Assembly (NCBI RefSeq): GCF_030403745.1
Contig: NZ_JAQMWP010000004.1
Location: forward strand, 310,001 to 374,000
Source: Streptomyces sp. S.PB5
Lineage (GTDB): Bacteria > Actinomycetota > Actinomycetes > Streptomycetales > Streptomycetaceae
DNA length: 64,000 nucleotides
Direction of reading: 5' to 3'
The notes under the pieces were generated by a model. The model ran no database searches. It saw only the letters and a program-made list of their open reading frames with translations, and was not told where the DNA came from. A program made the position numbers and the translations under genes. Numbering within the stretch: position 1 is the first letter of the stretch; each line of letters opens with the position of its first letter. Positions 44,001-51,276 of this stretch are shown in pieces.

Positions 44001-44353
44001 TGGAGCGAGCGGGGCAGCGCGTACGGACCCGACCGCGTCAGCTTGCGCACGGTCACCGGCAGACCGTCGAAGGTCTTCCGGGCCCCTTCGCGTACGGCGG
44101 TGTCGGCGGCCGCGCCACCGTCGGCCGCCACGTCGGCCTCGACGACCAGAGCGGTGTCGGCGGCGTTGCGGGAGTCGTTCAGCGAGTGGCGCAGGGCGGC
44201 GTCGCCGATCGCGCCCGAATAGGCGGTGAGGGTGGCCAGGACCGCGGTGGTCAGCAGGACCGCCAGCAGGGCGGCGGCGAGCAGTGGGCGGTGTGCCCGC
44301 GCCCGCAGGAGGACGAACCTCGTGAATCCCCCGAACGCCCCGAACCCCGTCAC
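41027..44353 (-). CDS. FtsX-like ABC permease (large) containing an in-frame repeat insertion
   Basis: 1108 aa, GTG 44353. N-terminal helix (LLAAALLAVLLTTAVLATLT), a large external domain, and two FtsX domains, the second near the C-terminus (AAFTAAAGVAAALAALGFAV, then LRALGAPRRRLARTIAVEQG). Residues encoded at 42869-42906 (PHSQLRSSGGTPIG) come from a palindromic dispersed element inserted without breaking the frame, in an external loop. First of three co-transcribed genes (permease, permease, ATPase). The ribosome-binding site at the start is weak. Confidence 0.85.
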   Translation of the reverse strand: MTGFGAFGGFTRFVLLRARAHRPLLAAALLAVLLTTAVLATLTAYSGAIGDAALRHSLNDSRNAADTALVVEADVAADGGAAADTAVREGARKTFDGLPVTVRKLTRSGPYALPRSLQPAAERSGDPDLTHFAALDTTQVRITEGRTPSAPPSANSSTPPSSASSTVEVALPQSAARLLKLRPGAELTLVDRLGGPKVTAEIVGLYRPVHADDSYWQLLDDLRGRGVNKVDFTTYGPLLTAPETLTGGRVTTGPSGWLATADFSSMTTARIDALREAARGGTAALRGEPALSGTTAVTTQLPAVLDGIDRSLLVSRSTLLIVALQLALLAGWALLLVARLLSSQRTGETRLLLARGASRPRVAGLAALEALLLAVPAVTLAPLLAGPLTRLLAGQGALARIGLRIDVPAGGRLGVWLVAAGVALGCALAVTLPALTASFERGGRARALPGAVRSGADIGLLVIAGVAYWQLSSQTTGAVTGDIPHSQLRSSGGTPIGALGVDPLLVAAPALALLAGTVLTLRLLPPLARLAERRAAAGRGLAAALAGWQIGRRPGRGAGPVLLLVLAVALGMLAIAQGASWNRSQDDQADFRAGVPVRVTANGQDDLGRTDEYAALDGVRRAAPAVRSELPLSGNRTATVLALDTAHSADTVLMRSDLASEPVRPLLARLGPKGTTAGAKIPAGTSRLRLTATLDSASADTVTDVTVTLEDRYGTPYRVPAGTLVGDGRPHALELAVPSGPLTLTDVQLVQPVPVGEAQQQRLTLGGLTAVRPDRSVRQVPLPADWTVRSLADGIVEELDGVNLPSKPRVRGAGAPGVEFGTGYLPADNPYVIASLTVRMQVAQPAPPQLTAVATDRYLASVGARTGQRVDVAFGGRTLPVRIVAAVSALPTTGADGGALLVDLRSVNRVLEARYGESVTPTEWWLETDRGKAAAVAAELRDRPDMDPTQVVVRDEIAAELRDDAFGAGPEAAFTAAAGVAAALAALGFAVSAAGSLRERDSEFAVLRALGAPRRRLARTIAVEQGVLVTLALLVGTALGTVLARAVIPLVVLTTEATRPVPGVLVELPVPRVVVLLVAVAVTPLVVTGVLALRRANPVVALREQGSE
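42869..42906. repeat. Palindromic dispersed element inside the permease gene
   Basis: GGGGGTCCCCCCGCTCGAAC followed by GAAGTTGAGAGTGGGGGA can fold on itself (TCCCCCCGCTC against GAGAGTGGGGGA). On the coding strand it gives PHSQLRSSGGTP. From memory, similar sequences recur in Streptomyces intergenic regions. Confidence 0.75.
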
Positions 44354-44566
44354 TCCGACCCGGCCCCCCGCCGTGTTGTCCAGACCTCCCGGTGATGTTG
44401 TCAGAGGGAGGCGGCGAGGGGTAAGCGTTTGTGGGGCGGGCTTGACCGGATCGTGATCGGAATTCGGCGTCGAATGACCGGAATCCGGGACTCAGGGGGG
44501 TGGGCGGGGCTCGGTGGGGCCGTCAGGGGTACGGGTCGGTGGGAGGGGAAGTGGTCAGCGGGGTGG

Positions 44567-44971
44567 TCAGCCGGCCGTGTTCACCATCGAGGCCGCCGCG
44601 TACGTCAGGTAGTTCCACAGCGTGTGCTCGTGCTCCTCGGACAGGCCGAGCTCCTCCACGGCGACCCGCATGTGCTTCAGCCACGCGTCGTGCGCCGCCC
44701 GGTCCACCTGGAACGGGGCGTGCCGCATCCGCAGCCGCGGGTGACCGCGGTTCTCGCTGTACGTCGTCGGACCGCCCCAGTACTGCATGAGGAACAGCGC
44801 GAGGCGCTCCTCGGCGGGGCCCAGGTCCTCCTCGGGGTACATGGGCTTCAGGAGCGGGTCCTCGGCCACACCCTCGTAGAAACGTCGGACGAGGCGGCGG
44901 AAGGTCTCCTCCCCACCGACCTGCTCGTAGAAGGTCTCCGTCTGAAGCGTGCCGCGCCGAATCTCTTTCAC
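44567..44971 (-). CDS. glbO: Group II truncated haemoglobin (GlbO-type)
   Basis: 134 aa from GTG 44971. Globin 2-on-2 fold: TFYEQVGGEETFRRLVRRFY (B-helix Tyr B10), MQYWGGPTTYSENRGHPRLR, MRHAPFQV with the proximal His F8, and AWLKHM with Trp G8, the hallmark of group II. Binds O2 or NO and may link to membrane respiration or nitric-oxide detoxification. A stand-alone gene, divergent from the methyltransferase across 138 nt, with the permease operon behind it. Confidence 0.95.
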   Translation of the reverse strand: MKEIRRGTLQTETFYEQVGGEETFRRLVRRFYEGVAEDPLLKPMYPEEDLGPAEERLALFLMQYWGGPTTYSENRGHPRLRMRHAPFQVDRAAHDAWLKHMRVAVEELGLSEEHEHTLWNYLTYAAASMVNTAG

Positions 44972-45109
44972 CCGTCCATCGTCTCAGACGCGGTGGACGA
45001 GGACTTGGGGCTTAGGACCTTCCCCAGGGCGCTTGCTCAGGAAGCGGGAATTCCGGATCGGTCGGCTGCGGTGCTCGCTTCGGGGGCGGTCGCGCAGGAC
45101 AGTGGAGAC

Positions 45110-46150
45110 ATGGGTGCGCACGCTCTCCACGACGGCAAGGGCGACAAGGACGGCAGGGACGGCAAGGGCGACAAGGGCGACAAGGACCTGGACGTCCTCG
45201 CCGCCGAGGCGCGGGCCGCGCTCGTGCACCAGATCGAGGTGAGCGGGGCCTGGGCGGACGACCCGGTGTGGCGGGAGGCGTTCGAGGCGGTGCCACGGCA
45301 TCTGTTCGTGCCGTACTACTACGTCGGCGTCATGGGCGGGTACGAGCGGCGGTGGGGGGAGAGTCCCGATCCGCAGGCCCGGGAACGGTGGGTTCGGGGC
45401 GCGTACGCGGACGCTCCGCTGGCGACCCGGTTGCGGGACGGGGAGCTCGTCTCCTCCAGCAGTCAGCCCTCGCTGATGGCGATGATGCTGGCCGCGCTGG
45501 AGGTCGGCGACGGGGACCGGGTGCTGGAGATCGGTGCCGGTACGGGGTACAACGCGGCGTTGCTGGCGCACCGGCTGGGGGACGACGATCTCGTCACGAC
45601 GATCGACCTGGAGCCCGAGATCACCGAGGCGGCCCGGCAGCATCTGGCCGCCGCCGGGTACCGGCCGGTCGTCGTCACGGGGGACGGGGCGCGGGGAGTG
45701 CCCGAGCGGGCCCCCTTCGACCGGATCATCGCCACCTGCACCCTGACGTCGATTCCGCAGGCGTGGCTGGCCCAGTGCAATCCGGGCGCCCGGATCCTCA
45801 CGCCGCTCGCCACCGGGTTGATCGCGCTGACTGTGCGGGACCGGGGGTATGCGGAGGGGCGGTTTCTGCATACGCCCGCGTACTTCGTGCGGTTGCGGGG
45901 GGAGGGGCGGCGGGAGGAGTCGGAGCCTGCGCGGTTGGGTGGGGTGCCGCAGCGGGCTCGGGAGCATGAGCTGTTCCGGTTCCTGCTGGTGCTGAGCAGG
46001 GGGAGTCTTGATCCGCAGGAGGCCTATCAGCTGTGGGAGCGGGAGGGGTGGCCGTTGCGGGAGCGGTATGGGGTCACGGTCAGTGGGGGGTGTGAGTGGG
46101 CCTGGCTGGATGATCCGGCGGGGCCTTATGTGTGGCCGCTTGGGGGGTGA
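45110..46150 (+). CDS. Protein-L-isoaspartate O-methyltransferase-like protein
   Basis: 346 aa from ATG 45110. The N-terminal 25 residues are a hydrophilic Gly/Lys/Asp repeat (DGKGDKDGRDGKGDKGDKD). The methyltransferase core has ELVSSSSQPSLMAMMLAALE (PCMT substrate-side motif), SAM motif I RVLEIGAGTGYNAALLAHRL and motif II region APFDRIIATCTLTSIPQAWL. A C-terminal extension of ~110 residues goes beyond classical PCMT (about 210 aa). PCMT enzymes repair isoaspartyl residues; this larger actinobacterial version may instead modify a specific substrate. Confidence 0.85.
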   Translation: MGAHALHDGKGDKDGRDGKGDKGDKDLDVLAAEARAALVHQIEVSGAWADDPVWREAFEAVPRHLFVPYYYVGVMGGYERRWGESPDPQARERWVRGAYADAPLATRLRDGELVSSSSQPSLMAMMLAALEVGDGDRVLEIGAGTGYNAALLAHRLGDDDLVTTIDLEPEITEAARQHLAAAGYRPVVVTGDGARGVPERAPFDRIIATCTLTSIPQAWLAQCNPGARILTPLATGLIALTVRDRGYAEGRFLHTPAYFVRLRGEGRREESEPARLGGVPQRAREHELFRFLLVLSRGSLDPQEAYQLWEREGWPLRERYGVTVSGGCEWAWLDDPAGPYVWPLGG

Positions 46151-46232
46151 GCGGGGGGTGGGGGTGTGTGGGGTGGGGGGTGAGGTCGGGGGTGGGGCTG
46201 AGGTCCGGGGATGGGCTGAGGTCGGGGTGGGG

Positions 46233-46281
46233 GCGCTTGCCCGCGCTGGCGGGGTGCCTCCCCCAGAGGGGGGACCCCCAG
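46233..46281. repeat. Intergenic palindromic dispersed element
   Basis: TGCCTCCCCCAGAGGGGGGA followed by CCCCCAG (46255-46281) matches 53721-53747 at 26 of 27 positions. It is preceded here by a GCGCTTGCCCGCGC-type segment shared with 38142-38167. The core CCCCCAGAGGGGG is a hairpin. Confidence 0.8.
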
Positions 46282-46328
46282 CGCCCACCCGTGCCGCCCC
46301 AGGCGGCACGCATGCCCGCAGGCTCGGT

Positions 46329-46406
46329 GGGGTGGGTGCCTGTTGGTCAGGCGGAGGTGCGCAGGTTGGGCGGGGTGGGTGCCTGTTGGTGAGGCGGAGG
46401 TGCGCA
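46329..46406. repeat. Direct repeat of 35 bp
   Basis: Copies 46329-46363 and 46372-46406 differ at one base; each starts GGGGTGGGTGCCTGTTGGT and ends GGAGGTGCGCA. They lie in the 480-nt gap (46151-46630) between convergent genes, which has no ORF of credible composition. Confidence 0.9.
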
Positions 46407-46442
46407 AGCCGAGTGGGTGCTCACCGGGCAGGCGGGGACGTG

Positions 46443-46475
46443 GAAGGGGCCGGACGGTGTGCGTCCGGCCCCTTC
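46443..46475. terminator. Strong hairpin terminator
   Basis: GAAGGGGCCGGACG (46443-46456), 5-nt loop, then its perfect complement (46462-46475) followed by TTTCT. It terminates the plus-strand methyltransferase transcript, and possibly the FHA operon from the other side. Confidence 0.88.
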
Positions 46476-46630
46476 TTTCTGCTGCTGGTCCGGTCTAAGC
46501 GGATCCACTGAAGTCGACTGCGGTCCGGCCACGCCCTGAACGGGCGCTGGGGCTGTATACGTCAGCAGCTCCGCTGCGGTGCGCGACCAGCCACGACGGC
46601 GCCGCAGCGGACGTACTTCCAGCGGAGCGC

Positions 46631-48409
46631 TCAGCCCCGGCGGACCGTGATCGTCGTCCACGCACCCACGTGTACGCGGTCGCCGTCCTGGAGGGGGACC
46701 GGGACGAAGGGCTGGATCGGGTCCTCCGCGCCGTTGACCGTCGTGCCGTTGGTCGAGTTCTGGTCGACGACCGCCCACGTGCCGTCGGGCTGCTGGACCA
46801 GTACCGCGTGCTGGTGCGAGACGCCCGGGTCCTCCGGCGGGACCGACAGGTCGATGTCGGGGGTGTCGCCGGTGGAGTGCCGGCGGCGGCCGATGGTGAC
46901 CTGGTTGCCGGTGAGCGTGCGCTGCTGCTCCGGGGAGTACGCGGGGAGGTTGAGCCCCGCGGCCTCCGGGCCGGAGCGCTGCATCATCGCCATGAAGTAC
47001 TCACGGTCGGGACCGATGGTCGCCGTCCAGGTCGCGGGCCGCTGCGGGTAGCCGGGGCCGCCGGGTCCGGGCGGGGCCTGGGTGGAGCCGGGCTGCGGGT
47101 AGCCGTAGCCACCGCCGGGTCCGGCACCGGGGCCACCGGGTGCGGTGGAGGACGGCGGGGAGATCACCCAGTCGTCGTCACCGCCGCCGAAGCCGCCGGG
47201 AGCGCCGGGGCCGGCGGGCGGGGTCGGGCCGGGAGGCGGGGGTACCGGGCGCGAGGGGTCGCCGCCGAAGGCGGAGGGGGCGCCGGGGGCACCGGGACCA
47301 CCCGGACGGCCGGGGCCGCCGGGTCCGTCGAAGCCACCGGGGGCACCCGGACCGCCGGGGGCGTTCGTGCCGCCGGGGCCGCCCGGGCCGTCGAAACCGC
47401 CCGGACGTCCGGGGCCGCCAGGTCCACCGAAGGCGCCGGGGCCGCCGGGTGCGCCAGTGCTACCGGAGCCGTCGAAACCGCCAGGTCCACCAGGTCCACC
47501 GGGGCCGCCCGGTCCTCCAGGGCCGTCGAAGCCGCCGGGGCGACCGGGACCGCCAGGACCGCCGAACCCACCAGGCCCGCCGGGAGAGTTGGGGCCGCCC
47601 TGTCCGCCGGGGCCGTCGAAACCGCCGGGGCGACCTGGGCCACCAGGCCCACCGGGGGCATTGGTGCTGCCAGGTCCGCCCGGACCGTCGAAACCACCAG
47701 GTCCACCGGGTCCACCGGGCCCGCCGAAGCCACCGGGACCGCCGGGACCACCCGGACCGCCGAAGGCGCCGGGGCCGCTGGGTGCGCCAGGTCCGCCGGG
47801 ACCGTCGAAACCGCCAGGCCCGCCGGGGCCGCCCGGACCGTCGAAACCACCGGGGGCACCCGGACCGCCAGGTGCACCAGGTCCGCCGGGACCACCAGGG
47901 CCGCCGAAGCCGCCAGGGCCGCCCGGGCCGGGCGGAGGCGGTGGGCCGGACGGGTCGTTGCCGAAGGGCGGGATCGGTTCCGCGGGGCGGTTCATCTGGG
48001 ACGGGCGGGAGCCCTGGTACTCGTACGAGTCGCCGGCGCCGTAGGACGCGCCGGGCGGCGGGCCCTGGAAGCGGACGCCCGGGCCGGGGGCCGGCGGGCG
48101 GGGGGCGGCGGGGGTGTACGACGTGGCCGTGTTGGTGAGGAAGTTCCAGCGGCACTCCTCGCAGAAGGGCGCACCGCCCTCGCGGGGCGTGCGGCACTGC
48201 GGGCAGAGTTCCGGCTCGGGGTCCGGGACCGCGGAGAGGTGCGAGCGGCCGCCGGGCTGGCCCGCGCCCGGAGGGGGCGGCGGGAAGCCGTAGCCGCCGC
48301 CGGGGGGCGGTGGGGGCGGGGGCGGAGGTACGGCACCAGCCATGCGGTGACCGCAGACCTCGCACCAGTCGTCGGAACCCGACTGGTGTCCGTTCGGGCA
48401 GGTCGGCAT
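46631..48409 (-). CDS. FHA-domain protein with zinc ribbons and a collagen-like tract
   Basis: 592 aa, ATG 48409, last gene of the PknG-type operon. Order: zinc ribbon near residues 4-21 (CPNGH...WCEVCGH), a poly-Pro segment, a second ribbon near 70-90 (LCPQCRTP...FCEECRW), a linker, and about 230 residues of Gly-Pro-Gly repeats from roughly 155 to 395 ([20 protein letters not shown] units). Last comes an FHA domain near 500-590 with [31 protein letters not shown] and [12 protein letters not shown] domains bind phosphothreonine, so this is a likely effector or substrate of the kinase encoded upstream. The long repeat tract is unusual for such a protein. Confidence 0.9.
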   Translation of the reverse strand: MPTCPNGHQSGSDDWCEVCGHRMAGAVPPPPPPPPPGGGYGFPPPPPGAGQPGGRSHLSAVPDPEPELCPQCRTPREGGAPFCEECRWNFLTNTATSYTPAAPRPPAPGPGVRFQGPPPGASYGAGDSYEYQGSRPSQMNRPAEPIPPFGNDPSGPPPPPGPGGPGGFGGPGGPGGPGAPGGPGAPGGFDGPGGPGGPGGFDGPGGPGAPSGPGAFGGPGGPGGPGGFGGPGGPGGPGGFDGPGGPGSTNAPGGPGGPGRPGGFDGPGGQGGPNSPGGPGGFGGPGGPGRPGGFDGPGGPGGPGGPGGPGGFDGSGSTGAPGGPGAFGGPGGPGRPGGFDGPGGPGGTNAPGGPGAPGGFDGPGGPGRPGGPGAPGAPSAFGGDPSRPVPPPPGPTPPAGPGAPGGFGGGDDDWVISPPSSTAPGGPGAGPGGGYGYPQPGSTQAPPGPGGPGYPQRPATWTATIGPDREYFMAMMQRSGPEAAGLNLPAYSPEQQRTLTGNQVTIGRRRHSTGDTPDIDLSVPPEDPGVSHQHAVLVQQPDGTWAVVDQNSTNGTTVNGAEDPIQPFVPVPLQDGDRVHVGAWTTITVRRG

Positions 48410-48479
48410 GTCGGCGCGTCCCCCTCTCCTTCTCTGTCCTACCAGGGTCCTGTGAGGGGCCCGCTAGGTCACTTTCCGG

Positions 48480-49826
48480 TCACTTCTTTACACGAACAGT
48501 CTTTGTGGACCGCGTCTCGAGAGTCATCTCGTCCGCTTCCGCGACCTTCGCCTTCAACCGCACAGTACCTGTCGCGGCATCGACCACGTCCACCACCTTC
48601 GCAAGCAGTTTCGCAGTATCGGCGTTGCCGGAGGCGCTCGCGAGCTGAACGGCCCGGCCCAGTTTGGCCGTTGCTCCATCCATATCGCCCGCTTTGCGGA
48701 GGTCCAGACCCTGTTGGATGGCTTGTGCCAGTTCTGCCTGGCCGGTGTAGTGGGCGACCTGGGGGTTGATGGAGGTCGAGGCGACCATGTCGTCGGTCCA
48801 GACGGCCCGTACGAGACCCTGTGCGCCCAGGTTCTGCGCGCTGCCGTCGGGTTGCGGGACGACCAGGGAGACCCGGGCGGCCAGCATCTCGCGGCCCAGT
48901 TCGGCGGAGGGGACCTCGACGCAGACGTGGTAGTCACGGGACTCGTCTCCCCAGGAGCCGGTGGGGTAGTCCCCGGCCCGCGGGCCCGCCTCGGTCCGGC
49001 GGTCGGTCAACTCCTCGACCGTCGGCGCGACTTGCTTGACGAACTTGATGGCCGTGTCGACCGGGGTCCACACCCGCAGGGCGACGTCCGCGACCTCCTT
49101 GCCCATGGCCGCCTCCATCATCTGTGTGAAGTCGGCGGCGAGCCCGGACGGGTCGGCAACGATGTCCGCCGTGCCGAGCAGCGCGGAGGCGATCCCTGTG
49201 ACTTCACTCACTTCCCAGTCGGTGCCCACGCCCCGGGCGTCACAGGTGAAGCGTCCGGCGCAGGAGTCGAGGGCGGCCTTGAGGTCCTGGGGCGACTCGT
49301 GCTCGTTGCGGCCGTCGGTGAGCAGGATGCCGTGCCGGATGGTGACGTCCGCCGAGGACAGCAGCCGGTCGGCCAGTCGCAGCCAGGTGCCGATCGCCGT
49401 CCCGCCGCCCGCGCCCAGCTTGCGCAGCGCCTGCTTGGCCTGGTCGCGGGTGGTGGCGTCGGCCACGGCGAGGCGCCCGCCGCCCGGGTAGACCTCCTTG
49501 GCCACGTGCGTGCCGCCGATCACCGCGAAGTGCACCCCGTCGCGCAGGGTGTCGATGGCGGCGGCGGTGGCGTCGCGGGCGTTGCGCATCTTGGTCGGCG
49601 GGTAGTCCATCGAGCCCGAGCAGTCGACCATGATCGCCACGGCCGCGTCCGGGCCCTGCCCCGCGGTGTAGAGATGGGGTGCCCCGACCGCGCTGCCGAT
49701 CGTGCCGCCGCCGGTCGCGGTGACCGTGACGATGGCGTTGACCTCGCGGCCGCCCTCCGGCAGGTACTCGTTCTGATAGACGTCCACTGAGAACTGCGGC
49801 ACGTTCGACTTCGAGAAATTGGCCAT
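48480..49826 (-). CDS. VWA-domain protein
   Basis: 448 aa from ATG 49826 (MANFSKSNVPQFSVDVYQNE); an upstream start at 49868 is disfavoured. The von Willebrand factor A domain near residues 65-240 has an intact MIDAS: DCSGSMD, the Thr region and LLTDGRNEH. A C-terminal beta-rich and helical region follows (EVPSAELGREMLAARVSLVV). No signal peptide, so it is cytoplasmic. Linked to the PP2C, kinase and FHA genes, it probably acts as a scaffold or metal-dependent protein-binding unit of the same signalling assembly. Confidence 0.88.
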   Translation of the reverse strand: MANFSKSNVPQFSVDVYQNEYLPEGGREVNAIVTVTATGGGTIGSAVGAPHLYTAGQGPDAAVAIMVDCSGSMDYPPTKMRNARDATAAAIDTLRDGVHFAVIGGTHVAKEVYPGGGRLAVADATTRDQAKQALRKLGAGGGTAIGTWLRLADRLLSSADVTIRHGILLTDGRNEHESPQDLKAALDSCAGRFTCDARGVGTDWEVSEVTGIASALLGTADIVADPSGLAADFTQMMEAAMGKEVADVALRVWTPVDTAIKFVKQVAPTVEELTDRRTEAGPRAGDYPTGSWGDESRDYHVCVEVPSAELGREMLAARVSLVVPQPDGSAQNLGAQGLVRAVWTDDMVASTSINPQVAHYTGQAELAQAIQQGLDLRKAGDMDGATAKLGRAVQLASASGNADTAKLLAKVVDVVDAATGTVRLKAKVAEADEMTLETRSTKTVRVKK

Positions 49827-49923
49827 GCCTGATCGATTCCCCCTTGAAACCCCACGGTTGCGGGGCAACGACTGTGAGCGGACCGGTCCCCTCCGGTCCG
49901 TTGAGGCGTCCCCGTAATCGGCC

Positions 49924-51273
49924 TCAGGCCGATCCTGCCCCCTGCGGCGGGGTGGGGAACGGCACGACGGCCACTGTTACGTTGTCGTGGCCCCCGCCGT
50001 CCAGGGCATGCCCGACGAGCACCTGCGCGCTGTGCAGGGGACGCACCGCGGCGTCGAGCGGTACGGCCTCGGCCATCTCCTCGGCCGCCTCGGCGTAGTT
50101 CCACAGTCCGTCGGTGCACACCACCACTACACCCGCACGGTCCGGCTTGAAGGAAGCGGTGTGCGGCTCCAGTTCGTAGGCGTCCGCGCCGAGCCAGCCG
50201 GTGATCGCGTGGGCGCGCTCGTCGGCGTACGCCTCCGCCTCGTTCATCAGTCCCGCGGCGACCATCTGCGCGGCCCACGAGTCGTCCTCGGTGAGCCGGG
50301 CCGGGGGTGAACTGCGGTCGACCGGGACCCAGTAGGCGCGGCTGTCGCCGACCCAGCCGACGACCAGCAGTCCGGCGGCCACCACGGTGCCGACGATCGT
50401 GCAGGCCGGGGCGTTCTGGTGCGGGGCGTGCTCGCGGGCCGTGGCGGGTTCGGCGGCCAGGGAGTTGACCGCGCGGGAGGCGGCGACGATCGCGTCGTGC
50501 ATCGCCTGCTGCGGGTGGGTGCCGAGCGGCAGGGCGGCGAGGATCGACTCGCTCGCCGCACGGGAGGCGGCCAGCGAGGCGTCGTCGGGGCGGGTCGCGG
50601 AGGAGACGCCGTCGCAGACGATCGCCACGGCGGCGGGGGAACCGTCGGGCAGGGCGGCGTTGCCGATGGCGAACGCGTCCTCGTTGCGATGGTGGCGCAG
50701 ACCCCGGTCGCTGACGGCGGCGATGGGGCCGGCCTCCAGCTCCATGTGGTCGCGTTCACGTGGCTGGGCGTGCCCGCAGTTCTCGCAGTAGCCGTCGTGG
50801 TCGACCCGGCCCGCACGGCAGGCCACGCACACCTTCACGCCCTCCGCCGGGGTCGGCGTCTCGGGCGCGACCCGTGGGTCGGGCGCCTGCAGCGGGTACT
50901 CGTCGGGCTCCGGCGGACGGTCGAAGCGCACGCCGGTGACCGGGGAGACCGGGGAGCCGCTGGGCGGGAGCTCATGGGCGGCGGCCGACAGGTCGTGGCC
51001 GCCGGAGTCGGTGCCCGCCAGATCCGTCGGCAGATGGGTGCCCGGCGGGGTGTCGGAGCCGGCCGGCTCGGAGGCGAGCGGCCAGGCGACACCCTCGGCC
51101 GGGCCCGAGCCGTTGGCGTTGACGCCCACGGCGATCGTCGGGTCGTCGTCCGGCAGCGCGGGGACGGCGGACAAGTCGTATCCGCACGCTCCACAGAAAC
51201 GGTCACCCGACTCGAGGGGTTCCTCGCAGATCGGGCACCTCGAAAGGGCGATCGGCTGGGGCATCTGCGACAT
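49924..51273 (-). CDS. PP2C-family protein phosphatase with N-terminal zinc ribbon
   Basis: 449 aa from ATG 51273. A zinc ribbon (CPICEEPLESGDRFCGACGYD) is followed by a ~120-residue low-complexity linker, then another Cys-rich motif (KVCVACRAGRVDHDGYCENC). The PP2C domain has GLRHHRNEDAFAIG, AIVCDGVSSATRPD, VGWVGDSRAYW, VVCTDGLWNYAE and GGGHDNVTVAVV. All metal-binding Asp residues are present, so it should be active. It is expected to reverse phosphorylation by the PknG-like kinase whose gene ends 3 nt upstream. Confidence 0.93.
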   Translation of the reverse strand: MSQMPQPIALSRCPICEEPLESGDRFCGACGYDLSAVPALPDDDPTIAVGVNANGSGPAEGVAWPLASEPAGSDTPPGTHLPTDLAGTDSGGHDLSAAAHELPPSGSPVSPVTGVRFDRPPEPDEYPLQAPDPRVAPETPTPAEGVKVCVACRAGRVDHDGYCENCGHAQPRERDHMELEAGPIAAVSDRGLRHHRNEDAFAIGNAALPDGSPAAVAIVCDGVSSATRPDDASLAASRAASESILAALPLGTHPQQAMHDAIVAASRAVNSLAAEPATAREHAPHQNAPACTIVGTVVAAGLLVVGWVGDSRAYWVPVDRSSPPARLTEDDSWAAQMVAAGLMNEAEAYADERAHAITGWLGADAYELEPHTASFKPDRAGVVVVCTDGLWNYAEAAEEMAEAVPLDAAVRPLHSAQVLVGHALDGGGHDNVTVAVVPFPTPPQGAGSA

Positions 51274-51276
51274 CAA

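Noticed and set aside
47145..48044. Plus-strand frame with strong Gly-Pro-Pro collagen-like pattern
   Set aside because: It is the complementary strand of the FHA protein's Gly-Pro tract. The repeat DNA gives collagen-like translations in both directions, and only the minus-strand frame carries FHA and zinc-ribbon domains.
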